From an uncultured Clostridia bacterium (GTDB taxonomy: Bacteria > Bacillota > Clostridia > Christensenellales > Aristaeellaceae), in NCBI GenBank assembly GCA_934632155.1, contig CAKTXZ010000007.1, positions 1 to 64,000 of the forward strand: a DNA stretch of 64,000 nucleotides. Reading direction: 5' to 3'. Every line of letters begins with the position of its first letter. Position 1 is the stretch's first letter. Under the pieces are notes generated by a model that did not search any database, was not told the origin of the DNA, and saw only the letters and a program-made list of their open reading frames with translations. Positions 34,933 through 43,934 of the stretch are shown one piece after another. Made by a program: the position numbers and the translations under genes.

Positions 34933-37101
34933 ATGATGCGAAAGCTGGCGCGCGGAACGGTGCGCGCGCGGTATGTAATTTTGATTCTGATGCTGGCGCT
35001 GGCGGTGCTGAGCGCCATGAGCATCGGCAGGACGAAAATCAATTACGACCTTTCCAAATATCTGGACGAGAGCACCATGACGAGCCGGGCGCTGCGGGTG
35101 ATGCAGGAGGAGTTCGGATCCAGCGAGCAGCTGCGCGTGATGTTCGAAAATCTGGACGAACAAACGCTGCAGGCGCGCGTGGACGCGCTGAACGCGCTGG
35201 AAGAAGTGATGCTGGCGACGCATGACGCGACAGACGGCGTGCGCGAGGCGGACGGCACGCGGTATCAGCTTGTCACGCTGACGCTTTCGCCCTGCGACGG
35301 CAGCAAGCTGGTGGAAACGATTCGGGAAATGTTTCCGGGCAGCTGCGCCGTGGGCGGCACGCCGGCCAGCCAGCTGGATGTGCAGCGCAGCGTGGCGCAG
35401 CAGGTACCGCGGGCGATGCTCATCGCCGTGGCGGTGGTGCTGGCGGTGCTGCTGCTTACGTCGCACGCGTGGCTGGAGCCGCTGGTGCTGCTGATCGTGC
35501 TGGCGACGTCCATCCTGATTAATATGGGCACGAATTTCATTTTCGCGGATATTTCGTTTATTACCTTCGCCGTGTGCGCGATTTTGCAGCTGGCGTTGTC
35601 CATCGATTATGCGATCATGCTGCTGCACAGCTATAACGCGTACCGCGACGCGGGCATGCCGCCGCAGGACGCCATGACCGAGGCGCTGGCGAACTCCTTC
35701 ATGCCCATTGCGTCCAGCGCGCTGACGACGGTGGCCGGGCTGATGGCGCTGCTGTTCATGAGCTTTACCATCGGGTTTGATATCGGGCTGGTGCTGAGCA
35801 AAGGCATTCTCATCAGCATGGCGACGGTGCTCCTGCAGATGCCCGCGATTGTGCTGATGCTGGAAAAGCCGCTGCGCCGCACCCGGCATAAGCCGCTGCA
35901 GCTGGGCGGGCGCGGGCTGGCCAAGGGCGTGTATACCGCGCGCAAGGCCGTCCTGCCGGCGCTGCTGGCCGTTATTCTTGTCTCCGCCTACCTGCAAACG
36001 GAAAACACCTATTCCTTTACGGACGCCGGGCGCGACCAGACCAGCGAATCGGCGCAGGTGGATCGGGTGTTCGGCGCCTCGGATCCGCTGGCGCTGCTTG
36101 TGCCCAGCGACGGCTCGGACGCGGCGTACGATACGCAGCGCGCGCTGGTGAACGCGCTGCTTGCCCTGCGCGTGGACGATGCGCAGACGGTTCGGGAAAT
36201 TAACGCCATGGTAACCACGGGCGAGGCGGCGCTGAAATATTATACCGCGGAGGAGATCGCCGCGCTCACGGGCATGAATAAGCTGACGGTGCAATTATTC
36301 TTTACGACGCAGGGCTTTGGCAAGAGCGTGCGCGCCGATAAGCTGCTGGCGGCGGCGGGCGGATTGCTGCCGGACAACGAGCGGCTCGCGGCGCTGCAAA
36401 GCGCCTTGGATACGGCGCAGCGCGCGTTCAACAGCGAAAAATATTCGAGGCTGCTGCTGACGCTCAGCTTCTCCGCCAATACCGAGGCGTCGCGCCGTGC
36501 GATCGACGAAATCCTTGCGCAGGCCGGGCAGTTCTACGGGCAGGACGCGTATCTGACCGGCACGGCCATGATGGTCTACGACATCAGCAACGCCTTTGAG
36601 GGCGACCTGACCAAGGTCAACCTGATTACGCTGCTGGCCATTTTCCTGATCGTGGCGCTGTCCTTCCGTTCGCTGAGCATGCCCGTTATGCTGCTGTGCG
36701 TGATCGAGGGCGCGATTTGGGTTACCATGGCGATTTCGCGCGTTGCCGGCGAGCCGATCTTCTTCATGTGCTATCTGATCTGCTTGGCTATTCAGATGGG
36801 CGCGACCATCGATTACGCCATCCTGCTGGCGAACCATTACCGCGCCGCGCGGCAGACGCAGCCGCCCGCCGACGCCATTCAGGCCGCGATGGATAAGGCG
36901 CTGCCCACCATTCTGACCTCCGGCGCGATTCTGATTACCGCGGGCTTTATCATTGGCCGGGTTTGCAGCGTGTATTATATCTCGGCCATCGGGCTGCTGC
37001 TTTCCCGCGGCGCGCTGATCTCCGTCCTGCTCATCCTGACGCTGCTGCCTGCGCTGCTCACCGTCTGCGACCGGCTGGTGATGGGAAAAGCCCCCAAATA
37101 A
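34933..37101 (+). CDS. MMPL-family RND transporter
   Basis: A membrane protein of 722 residues in two similar halves. Each half has one transmembrane segment, an extracellular loop (about 40-165 and 380-540), and five more segments. The family motif with Asp-Tyr appears in both halves: SIDYAIMLLHSYNAYRDAG and TIDYAILLANHYRAAR, which serve as the proton relay. It probably exports lipids or other hydrophobic compounds using the proton gradient. The start is the ATG at 34933, seven bases after GGAGGG; the ATGs at 34918, 34927 and 34936 are in frame. Own promoter, no regulator next door. Confidence 0.88.
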   Translation: MMRKLARGTVRARYVILILMLALAVLSAMSIGRTKINYDLSKYLDESTMTSRALRVMQEEFGSSEQLRVMFENLDEQTLQARVDALNALEEVMLATHDATDGVREADGTRYQLVTLTLSPCDGSKLVETIREMFPGSCAVGGTPASQLDVQRSVAQQVPRAMLIAVAVVLAVLLLTSHAWLEPLVLLIVLATSILINMGTNFIFADISFITFAVCAILQLALSIDYAIMLLHSYNAYRDAGMPPQDAMTEALANSFMPIASSALTTVAGLMALLFMSFTIGFDIGLVLSKGILISMATVLLQMPAIVLMLEKPLRRTRHKPLQLGGRGLAKGVYTARKAVLPALLAVILVSAYLQTENTYSFTDAGRDQTSESAQVDRVFGASDPLALLVPSDGSDAAYDTQRALVNALLALRVDDAQTVREINAMVTTGEAALKYYTAEEIAALTGMNKLTVQLFFTTQGFGKSVRADKLLAAAGGLLPDNERLAALQSALDTAQRAFNSEKYSRLLLTLSFSANTEASRRAIDEILAQAGQFYGQDAYLTGTAMMVYDISNAFEGDLTKVNLITLLAIFLIVALSFRSLSMPVMLLCVIEGAIWVTMAISRVAGEPIFFMCYLICLAIQMGATIDYAILLANHYRAARQTQPPADAIQAAMDKALPTILTSGAILITAGFIIGRVCSVYYISAIGLLLSRGALISVLLILTLLPALLTVCDRLVMGKAPK

Positions 37102-37366
37102 TGGTTTCGAAAGTCCCTTCCTTCGCGCGTCGGGGGCCGGAGCGGTCTCGCCTTTTTCACAGCTGAAATGCTTCTTTCGGGCGCAGCGCAAAGGCCTTCC
37201 CCCGCCCGGCAAAGCCGGTTGATACGAGAAATAAAGAGGGGGCGGCTGCCCTTCCTTGGATCCGGTAGGATTTCCGGAGCGCTTTTAGCAGACGGAAGGG
37301 ACTGTGAAAAAAACAAAACAAAGCATTTGCGGGGGAATTGTTCTTAAGCCAAGTATTGTGTCAAAA

Positions 37367-37410
37367 CGCAAAAAGTCAGGAAATACAAGGATTTTCCTGA
37401 CTTTTTTGCG
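37367..37410 (+). terminator. Strong bidirectional hairpin terminator
   Basis: AAAAAGTCAGGAAA pairs with TTTTCCTGACTTTTT around a short loop, and T6 follows. It sits 266 bases beyond the MMPL stop. Confidence 0.75.
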
Positions 37411-37758
37411 TTCTGGAAAGCTTGCTTCGGCAATTTTTTTCCGCATCAATCTGTCCAAAATGAAACGGAATCAAGGAACATCCATGGTTTCACGCAGTTT
37501 AAGGGCGATGCTTTCTTTGGACGCTAAAGGATGGTTCCTTGCGTCCCTCCCAGAAGGGCGTATGCGTTTTACAAAAACAGGCGGTCTGCTTGCATCACCG
37601 CCAGTAAAAAACATGCTGCTGGCCGTGATTCCGGCATTCTCCTTGCTGAAATGCTTTTTTCACAGCCCTTTTTTATATGGACGGCGCTTGAACGCTCAGG
37701 CTGCGGGCAGGCCCGTTTTTTTTTCGGGCGCTTCATACGTGCGGGCGGGCGCGCATAT

Positions 37759-37833
37759 AAAAAAGCAAGCGGATGCATTCAGGGGCGCTGAGAAAATCAA
37801 CACCCCGGAACAGGCATGAACGCTTGCTTTTTT
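37759..37833 (-). terminator. Terminator of abrB (long-loop inverted repeat)
   Basis: A 13-base perfect inverted repeat (AAAAAAGCAAGCG / CGCTTGCTTTTTT) with a 49-base loop that contains further pairing (GGGG/CCCC, ATGC/GCAT). T-runs lie on both strands. It starts 18 bases after the abrB stop. Confidence 0.75.
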
Positions 37834-37850
37834 CCGGCTGGAAATGAAGG

Positions 37851-38096
37851 TTACACTTCCTGCTTTAATTCCTCCAGGCAACGCCTGCAGACCAGCTTAT
37901 CCTTATAATGGATAACGTCGCGCGCATCGTTGCAGAAGATGCAGGCGGGATGGTATTTCTTGAGAATGATTTCGTCGCCTTCTACAAAAATTTCCAGTGT
38001 GTCGCGCAGCCCGATGTCCATTGTCCTGCGCAGTTCGATGGGAATGACAATACGTCCCAAATCGTCGAGTTTCCGGACCACGCCTGTAGATTTCAT
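37851..38096 (-). CDS. AbrB/SpoVT-type transition-state regulator
   Basis: A protein of 81 residues. The N-terminal swapped-hairpin DNA-binding domain (1-50) reads MKSTGVVRKLDDLGRIVIP and ELRRTMDIG, as in AbrB, Abh and SpoVT. The C-terminal part has two Cys pairs, CIFC and CRRC, suggesting a zinc-binding knuckle, where Bacillus AbrB has one Cys. AbrB-type proteins control the switch to stationary phase and sporulation. The ATG at 38096 has AGGAGGA upstream and a near-consensus promoter; spmA-spmB start divergently, so it may regulate them. Confidence 0.9.
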   Translation of the reverse strand: MKSTGVVRKLDDLGRIVIPIELRRTMDIGLRDTLEIFVEGDEIILKKYHPACIFCNDARDVIHYKDKLVCRRCLEELKQEV

Positions 38097-38155
38097 ATGT
38101 GCTTCCTCCTGCTTACAAATACCGAAAATGGGTAAAAATAATTATTTGCGCATCT

Positions 38156-38184
38156 ATTTTACAAGTAACGATAACATCTGTCAA
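38156..38184 (-). promoter_or_regulatory. Promoter of the AbrB-type gene
   Basis: On the minus strand: TTGACA (38184-38179), a 17-base spacer, TAAAAT (38161-38156). The 170-base divergent region is AT-rich, as AbrB-type targets are. A TTGACA at 38221 on the plus strand may belong to spmA but has no well-spaced -10. Confidence 0.78.
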
Positions 38185-38266
38185 GTAAAAGAAAATTATT
38201 ACCCCCAAAAAATCCTTCTTTTGACACAATTGCACCAGGTAATATCTGTTAAGGCGGTGATTCGAT

Positions 38267-38824
38267 ATGCTTAATTTTGTGTTTTTGTTTCTGACAGGCG
38301 CGTCGCTCCTGTACGGCATGGCGTGCGGCCGGGGCGACGCCGTGACGCAGGCGATGCTTTCCGGCGCGCGGGAGGGTGTGGAAACGGCGCTGCTGCTTTC
38401 GGGCAGCTTCGCCTTCTTTTGCGGGCTGATGGCGGTTCTGCGCCGGGCGGGCAGCATGCGCCGGCTGGCGCTGCGCCTCTCCCCTGCGCTGCGGCTTTTG
38501 CTGGGGCGCGGCCTCCCGCCGGAGGCGGCGGAATACGCGGCGCTGAATCTGGCGGCAAATATGCTGGGAATGGGCAACGCGGCCACGCCCATGGGGCTGG
38601 AGGCGGCGCGGCGCATGGGCGGCGCGCGGGCAAGCGATGCGCTGTGCCGGTTTCTGGTCATCAACGCGACCTCGGTTCAGCTGGTGCCCTCCACGGTTAT
38701 CGCGCTGCGCGCCGCGGCCGGTTCGGCGCAGCCGGGAAGCGTTTGGCTGCCGACGCTGCTTGCCACGGGCGTTTCAACGCTGACAGGCATGATTGCCTGC
38801 AGGCTGGCGGAGCGGCTCACATGA
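38267..38824 (+). CDS. spmA: Spore maturation protein A
   Basis: A 185-residue membrane protein of the nucleoside-recognition (Gate) family with about four to five hydrophobic segments. The conserved core is NLAANMLGMGNAATPMGLEA and the later FLVINATSVQLVPSTVIALR. In Bacillus, SpmA and SpmB are needed for spore core dehydration. ATG at 38267 with AAGGCGGTG upstream. It overlaps spmB (ATGA). Confidence 0.93.
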   Translation: MLNFVFLFLTGASLLYGMACGRGDAVTQAMLSGAREGVETALLLSGSFAFFCGLMAVLRRAGSMRRLALRLSPALRLLLGRGLPPEAAEYAALNLAANMLGMGNAATPMGLEAARRMGGARASDALCRFLVINATSVQLVPSTVIALRAAAGSAQPGSVWLPTLLATGVSTLTGMIACRLAERLT

Positions 38825-39318
38825 ATTGGGCGCTGCCGGTCTTTGCGCTGCTGTGCCTGCTTGCGGGCGCGTGGCGGCGCGTGAATGTGTACGAGGCGTT
38901 TCTGGAGGGCGTTTCCGAGGGGCTGGAAACGGCGAAGCGCATTTTGCCCGCGCTGCTGACCATGCTCTGCGCGCTGCGCGCGTTCGCCGCCTGCGGCCTG
39001 ATGGATATGCTGGCCGACGTTTGCGCGCCGCTGATGCAGCGCATAGGCATTCCGCGGGAAACGCTGCCGCTGATGCTGCTGCGGCCGCTGTCCGGCTCGG
39101 CCTCGCTGGCGATGCTGCGGCAGATTTTTTCCGCCGTCGGGCCGGACAGCCGCGCCGGGCTGGTTGCCAGCGTGATGATGGGCTCGAGCGAGACGGTGTT
39201 CTATACCTGCGGGCTGTATCTGGGTGCGGCGGGCGTGCGAAGCAGCCGGCATATCGTTCCCTGCGCGCTGCTGGGCTGGCTGGCGGGCAGCATTGCGGCG
39301 GGGCTGATCGTTCGGTGA
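38821..39318 (+). CDS. spmB: Spore maturation protein B
   Basis: A 165-residue partner of SpmA from the same Gate-domain family. Conserved parts are YEAFLEGVSEGLETAKRILP, LMLLRPLSGSASLAML and the ending MMGSSETVFYTCGLYLG. It starts inside the spmA stop codon, so the pair is coupled. Confidence 0.93.
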   Translation: MNWALPVFALLCLLAGAWRRVNVYEAFLEGVSEGLETAKRILPALLTMLCALRAFAACGLMDMLADVCAPLMQRIGIPRETLPLMLLRPLSGSASLAMLRQIFSAVGPDSRAGLVASVMMGSSETVFYTCGLYLGAAGVRSSRHIVPCALLGWLAGSIAAGLIVR

Positions 39319-39672
39319 AGCCCGTCGTGGCCGCCGAGCCGACGGAAACGCGCTATAGGCGAAAACGGTCATTCGCCCGCGTCCGCATGCAAGCGCGTTT
39401 TTTTCCGTTCATCAGGCGGTATGCTCGCTGTTTCTTCCTGCGCCGGCGCGTCCTCGGCCGATGGCTTGCCGCAGGGAAACTGCAGACTTTTCACAGCTGT
39501 ATTGCAGGAAAACCCGCTTGAAGCCGCGACTGCTTCATATTAAATGTACACCTCGCTAAGGGCAGGCGGGGAACCGTTGTCCTGCGTCCCCTCGGATTGC
39601 TTTCCGATCAAGGAAAGATACGGAAAGGAGCGCCTCGATTTGTAGAGACGCTCCCCCGCGGGAACGGTTCGT
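39319..39672. other. Gap between convergent spmB and sigma module 3
   Basis: A 354-base gap with a weak hairpin terminator for the leftward module and T-rich DNA (T7 at about 39398) past spmB. An 81-codon frame across the hairpin has no ribosome site and is not called. Confidence 0.5.
39623..39654 (-). terminator. Probable terminator of sigma module 3
   Basis: On the minus strand GGAGCG-x-CTC pairs with GAG-x-CGCTCC, followed by TTTCC. Weak T-run. Confidence 0.45.
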
Positions 39673-40899
39673 TTATTGCTTTTCGCGGCGGTAAACGTAG
39701 GTGATTTCGCCCGTTTGGGCGTTGACGGAGGCAGAGCATTCCACGTCGCCGTTTTCATCGGGATAAAACGCGACGGTGTAGTCATACTGCCGCACGTCGC
39801 CCGGCGCGATGCTGGTTACATGCTTGTGCATGCTTTGCAGCATGCCGTTCAGCTCGGCCTGCGTATAGCCCTCCCGCGCGATCAGCGCCTCGCAGACCAG
39901 CGCCCGCACGCGCTCGGGCGCGACGTCGCCTTCCTCGGGCAGCGCGTAATAATCGGGACGATAGGCGTGCCAGTCCGCGACGCTCCAGCGGCACGGTGCG
40001 CCGACGCTTTCCAGCAGCGCTTCGCGCCGCGCCGCAAGGCCGTTTTCGTATTGCTCGTCCGGCGAGGTCATGGGCGGCTCCGCGTCCATCACATAGGCCG
40101 TCGAACCGTCGGCGTACAGCTGCACGCATGCGGCCATGACGTCTCCCCGATACCATTCGAAATACCACATCGGCTTGCCGTCGTTGAGCCCCGTGTAGGG
40201 GTAGGCCTTGAATTTTACGCAGAGCTTCGTATCGGCCAGATCGCTTTGCGCAAGGCCGCGATGCGTCCTGAGCGCCGCATAGGCCTTTTCGGTCGCCTGC
40301 TGCTGCGTGGCGTCGCCCGGCGCGGGGGTAACGAACATTTCGTAGTCGGGCGATACGCACCGGCTTTGCGAATCCAGCCGGGAATACCATGCCATGTCTG
40401 CGATTGGCCAGTCGTCGAAGCATCCCAGCTCCGTTTGCATCATGCCCAGCACCGAAACCGTATCGACGCGGCCGTTGCGGCCGTAGCGACCGGCGATGAT
40501 ATCGTCCGCCGCCTTGCCGCGCGTCTGCTCGGAAAGCGCGTCGTTTCGCGCCCGTTCAAGCAGCGCCGCGTCCATCGCCACGCCGTTTTCCTCCATCATG
40601 GATAAAAGCCTGAGCTTGCTTTCCAGATCCCATTCGTCATAGTATCCGACGGCGTTTTCCATCGACACGAGCGTTTCGAACTGCTTGCGCCACGGCGTAA
40701 GCGCCAACGCGGCGCAGGCGAGCAGCGCCAGTATAAGCGCCAGAATCAATCCGGCGGACAGCTTTTTTTTCATTTTCTTCTTTTCCTTTCTCTCGTCGGT
40801 CAGGGCGCAGAGCGTCGCGTGCATGCGCGCGGAGAAGCCCGCCGGGGGGGAAGGAAGCGCATTTTTCAGTTCTTCGGCTGTCGGAACATCATGCTTCAT
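39673..40899 (-). CDS. Membrane-anchored sigma partner (module 3)
   Basis: A 408-residue single-pass protein. Cytosolic residues 1-46 have ALPSPPAGFSARM, matching the N-terminal motif of the partners at 15890 and 18897; the anchor at about 47-67 is SAGLILALILALLACAALAL, close to the anchor of module 1 (SAGLVLAIVLALL). The extracellular part has WPIADMAWYSRL (compare WPLE in module 1) and ends with ASVNAQTGEITYVYR, as in PepSY-type repeats. It overlaps the sigma stop (ATGA). An in-frame ATG at 40773 lies at the anchor. The anti-sigma role is inferred. Confidence 0.77.
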   Translation of the reverse strand: MKHDVPTAEELKNALPSPPAGFSARMHATLCALTDERKEKKKMKKKLSAGLILALILALLACAALALTPWRKQFETLVSMENAVGYYDEWDLESKLRLLSMMEENGVAMDAALLERARNDALSEQTRGKAADDIIAGRYGRNGRVDTVSVLGMMQTELGCFDDWPIADMAWYSRLDSQSRCVSPDYEMFVTPAPGDATQQQATEKAYAALRTHRGLAQSDLADTKLCVKFKAYPYTGLNDGKPMWYFEWYRGDVMAACVQLYADGSTAYVMDAEPPMTSPDEQYENGLAARREALLESVGAPCRWSVADWHAYRPDYYALPEEGDVAPERVRALVCEALIAREGYTQAELNGMLQSMHKHVTSIAPGDVRQYDYTVAFYPDENGDVECSASVNAQTGEITYVYRREKQ

Positions 40900-41375
40900 G
40901 GCCTTTCCTCCTCTGTCAGCGCCCTGCGCATCGCCCGCCTTGCGCGAAAGAGCCTGTTTTTGATCGTCGCGGCGGGCAGACGCAGCATGAACGCGATCTC
41001 CGCGACGGAATATCCTTCCGCATACTTCAAAAGCAAGGGGAGGCGCAGGCTTTCCCGGAGGCCGTATATCGCGTGCGTCAGGCGCGGATTTTCCGGCTCG
41101 TAGCGCGGCTCGATATAAGCGTCCTCGGGCATTTCGCCCGGCAGCGTTTCCCGCCGGCGGCGCAGCATATCGCGGCACTGATTGATGAGGATACGCTGCA
41201 GCCATGGACGAAAGGATTCCGGCCGCACGCTCTCGCGCTTTTCCCACGCCCTGAGCAGCGCCTGCTGCACGGCGTCCTCCGCGTCGCACGGCGCGCGCAG
41301 CATGCCCGCCGCGCAGCGGTAGAGCGACGGCAGCATGGCCTCCGCCCGGTCGGTGAATTCCTGCTTGTCAATCAC
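40896..41375 (-). CDS. ECF-type RNA polymerase sigma factor (module 3)
   Basis: A 159-residue ECF sigma factor. Region 2: CDAEDAVQQALLRAW and FRPWLQRILINQCRDMLRR; region 4: LRLPLLLKYAEGYSVAEIAFM and LPAATIKNRLFRARRAMRR. It is closest by eye to the sigma at 15420 (LRLPLMLKYLQG). GTG start at 41375 with GCGAGGA upstream. A minus-strand TATAAT at 41424-41419 has no good -35. Divergent from ispH-rpsA. Confidence 0.92.
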   Translation of the reverse strand: MIDKQEFTDRAEAMLPSLYRCAAGMLRAPCDAEDAVQQALLRAWEKRESVRPESFRPWLQRILINQCRDMLRRRRETLPGEMPEDAYIEPRYEPENPRLTHAIYGLRESLRLPLLLKYAEGYSVAEIAFMLRLPAATIKNRLFRARRAMRRALTEEERP

Positions 41376-41548
41376 GTTTGTTTCCTCGCTTTTCCTGCGT
41401 TTGAAAGGCCTTTCGCTTATTATACGTTTAAGCGCGCGGCGCGGTCTGCATTTTGAAAAAAATTTTGTTTTCGGCGCTTTGAAAGCAGGAAAAACAGGGA
41501 ATTCGGCGAATGTTCCCTTATTCGCTCGTAGTTTGGGGTGGTATGCTT

Positions 41549-43552
41549 ATGCCGTATGCCATTGCGCGTTACGCCGGCTATTGCGCCGGGGTGCGAAGGG
41601 CGATGGAGATTGCCTTTGCCGCGGCGCGAGAGGCACGGGAGCGCGGCGTTCCCTGCTATTCCTTAGGCGAGCTGATTCATAATCCGCAGGCGGTGGAGGC
41701 GCTCAAGGCCGCCGGGGTTATCCCCGTGGAGGCGCTGGAGGAGGCGAAGGACGGCTTTATCCTGTTGCGCAGCCACGGCGTCGCGCCCGGGGTAGCGCAT
41801 GCCGCCGCCGCGCGCGGGCTGACGGTTTACGACTGCACGTGCGCTTTCGTCCGTGCGCTGCATGAGATCGTTCGCCAAAGCGGCGATGAGGGCGTGCCCG
41901 TGCTGCTGATTGGCGAAGCGAACCATCCCGAGGTTCGTGGAACGGCGGGCTGGTGCAGGGGCCCGTGCTACATTTTGCAAAACGCGCGCGACGTTGCGTC
42001 CCTTCCGCCGCTGGAGGAGGCGCTGGTCGTATCCCAGACCACCTTTCCCCCCGGCGAATGGGAAAGCATTACCGCGCTGCTCAAGGCGCGCATTCCCGCC
42101 CTGCACATTCGGTGCACCATTTGCCCGGCAACGGCAAAGCGGCAGGCGGAGGCGCAGGCTCTGGCCGCCCGGATGGACGCTATGATCGTGGTGGGCGGCA
42201 GAAACAGCGCCAATACCCGTAAGCTTTACGAGGCGTGCCGCGCCCTTTGCCCGCGCACCTGCTTGGTGGAACGTGCGGCGGAAATTCCCCCGCACTTTGC
42301 AAATATCCACACGGAATACATAGGAATAGCCGCCGGCGCATCCACACCGGATTGGTCATTTAAGGAGGTTGTCACACGCATGAACGACATGGAACGCATC
42401 GACCAGGAAACCCAGCAGGAAATCGCCACTGGCGATTCTCAGGCCCTGACCATGGAAGACATTGAGAAAACCGTGGTTCGTATTCGCCCCGGCCAGACGG
42501 TCACCGGCACGGTGGTACAGATCACCGACGACGAAGTGTGCGTCAACATCGGCTACAAGTCCGACGGGCTGATTAAGCGCGCGGAGCTGGTGGACAAGGA
42601 CGTCAAGCTCGGCGACGAAATCGAGGTTGAGGTCGTCAAGGTCAACGACGGCGAGGGCAACGTCCTGCTTTCTCAGCGCAACATCATCAACCGCAAGGCT
42701 TGGGACGCGCTGATGGAAAAGTACGAAAACAACGAATACATCGACGCCGTGGGCAAGGAAGCCGTCAAGGGCGGCCTGCTGGCCACCGTCGAGGGCGGCA
42801 TCCGCGCCTTTGTGCCCGCGTCTCAGCTGGCGCAGCGCTATGTCGAGAAGATCGGCCAGTTCGTCGGTCAGGAAATGAAGCTCAAGATCATTGACGTCGA
42901 CAAGCAGAAAAAGCGCATCGTGGCCAGCCGCAAGCAGGTCATCGAGGAAGAATCCGCCGCCAAGAAGGCCGCCGCGTGGGAGAAGCTCGAGGAGGGCGCC
43001 GTGGTCAAGGGCATTGTTCGCCGCTTCGCCGATTTCGGCGCGTTCGTCGATCTGGGCGGCGTGGACGGCCTGATCCACATCACCGATCTGGCGTGGAGCC
43101 ATGTCGGCCATCCCAGCGAAGTGCTTCAGATCAATCAGGAGGTCGAGGTTAAGATCCTCTCGCTGGATCGTGAGCGTGAGCGCATTCAGCTGGGCTACAA
43201 GCAGCTGCAGCCCAAGCCGTGGGATAACATCGAAGAAAAGTATCCCGTTGGCACGATTCTGGAGCGTACCGTGGTGCGCATCCGCCCCTTCGGCGCGTTC
43301 ATCGAGCTGGAGCCCGGCGTGGACGGTCTGGTGCACATTTCTCAGTGCGCGCTGACCCGTATCGCCAAGGTGGAGGACGTGCTGCAGGTGGGTCAGGTGG
43401 TTCGCGTGAAGGTGCTGGCCGTTGATCCCGAGGCCAAGCGCATCAGCCTGAGCATTCGTGAAGCGCTGGCGGACGAAGCCTTTGTCGAGGGCGAGGATTA
43501 TATGGAAATTCCCGGCGAAACGGCTGAGGAAGCGCCGGCCGACGAGCAGTAA
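41549..43552 (+). CDS. ispH: Fused HMB-PP reductase (IspH) and ribosomal protein S1
   Basis: A protein of 667 residues. Residues 1-275 are IspH, the 4Fe-4S enzyme making IPP and DMAPP in the MEP pathway, with cluster cysteines 12 (GYCAG), 96 (YDC) and 192 (TIC) and EANHPE at 123-128. From about 295 there are four S1 RNA-binding domains, for example VKGIVRRFADFGAFVDLGG and RIRPFGAFIELEPGVDG. This fusion is known in Clostridia. The start is ATG 41549, seven bases after GGGGTGG. Oddly, AAGGAGG (42362) precedes an in-frame ATG at 42380, right at the domain junction, so free S1 might also be made. Confidence 0.95.
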   Translation: MPYAIARYAGYCAGVRRAMEIAFAAAREARERGVPCYSLGELIHNPQAVEALKAAGVIPVEALEEAKDGFILLRSHGVAPGVAHAAAARGLTVYDCTCAFVRALHEIVRQSGDEGVPVLLIGEANHPEVRGTAGWCRGPCYILQNARDVASLPPLEEALVVSQTTFPPGEWESITALLKARIPALHIRCTICPATAKRQAEAQALAARMDAMIVVGGRNSANTRKLYEACRALCPRTCLVERAAEIPPHFANIHTEYIGIAAGASTPDWSFKEVVTRMNDMERIDQETQQEIATGDSQALTMEDIEKTVVRIRPGQTVTGTVVQITDDEVCVNIGYKSDGLIKRAELVDKDVKLGDEIEVEVVKVNDGEGNVLLSQRNIINRKAWDALMEKYENNEYIDAVGKEAVKGGLLATVEGGIRAFVPASQLAQRYVEKIGQFVGQEMKLKIIDVDKQKKRIVASRKQVIEEESAAKKAAAWEKLEEGAVVKGIVRRFADFGAFVDLGGVDGLIHITDLAWSHVGHPSEVLQINQEVEVKILSLDRERERIQLGYKQLQPKPWDNIEEKYPVGTILERTVVRIRPFGAFIELEPGVDGLVHISQCALTRIAKVEDVLQVGQVVRVKVLAVDPEAKRISLSIREALADEAFVEGEDYMEIPGETAEEAPADEQ

Positions 43553-43561
43553 GCATATCGC

Positions 43562-43619
43562 GGGGGAATCGTTCAGGCGAACGCCGTTCTTTGACGGCCG
43601 GCTGCGGGGCGATTCCCCC
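43562..43619 (+). terminator. Probable terminator after ispH-rpsA
   Basis: GGGGGAATCG pairs perfectly with CGATTCCCCC over a 38-base loop, followed by C-rich and then CTTATT sequence. Strong stem, weak T-run. Confidence 0.6.
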
Positions 43620-43767
43620 CCTTATTCCCTTCGGAAAAACGGAAAGGGACGCAGACAAGCCGGCGCAGGGCCGCGGCATAAGGCGCAGGCGCTCTTCGGC
43701 AGCTGTGGCGGAAAAGCCAAGGGCTTGCCGGGGGCAAGGCGGCTTTTGCGGGGCGCGGATGAAAAAA

Positions 43768-43816
43768 ACCCTCATGGCAGCGTAGGACTGGCCGATGGCG
43801 CAGGCTGCCGGAGGGT
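43768..43816 (+). other. Hairpin in the PIG-L upstream region
   Basis: ACCCTC-AT-GGCAGC pairs with GCTGCC-G-GAGGGT. On the minus strand it is followed by seven T, so it could stop antisense transcripts; on the plus strand only GCTCTTTCTT follows. Confidence 0.5.
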
Positions 43817-43852
43817 GCTCTTTCTTGGCTGGGGCGGCTTTTGAAGATGCGT

Positions 43853-43892
43853 GCGGGAGGAGGGTTCTTGCCAGGCAGAGAATCCTCCTCCC
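43853..43892 (+). other. Hairpin just upstream of the PIG-L gene
   Basis: GCGGGAGGAGGGTTCT pairs with AGAATCCTCCTCCCGC (one wobble), 16 pairs around a short loop, ending about 43 bases before the PIG-L start. Without a T-run, it may be a leader or processing structure. Confidence 0.5.
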
Positions 43893-43934
43893 GCAGCGTA
43901 TTCGCAATATTATCGATCTGGGAGGATACAGGGC

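Larger units (their letters stand above)
37102..37850. other. Long gap between the MMPL gene and abrB
   Basis: About 750 bases. It holds a strong bidirectional hairpin at 37367-37410 and the abrB terminator. A rightward frame of 171 codons (37304-37819) crosses both hairpins, has no ribosome site and a random-looking product, so it is not called. Nothing else recognised. Confidence 0.55.
43553..43934. other. Hairpin-rich gap upstream of the PIG-L gene
   Basis: A 382-base gap holding three successive stem-loops: the terminator at 43562, and hairpins at 43768-43816 and 43853-43892. No clear promoter for the downstream gene was found. No gene recognised. Confidence 0.55.

Noticed and set aside
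37304..37819. 171-codon rightward frame in the MMPL-abrB gap
   Set aside because: Crosses two terminator hairpins, lacks a ribosome site, and its product has no protein-like pattern.
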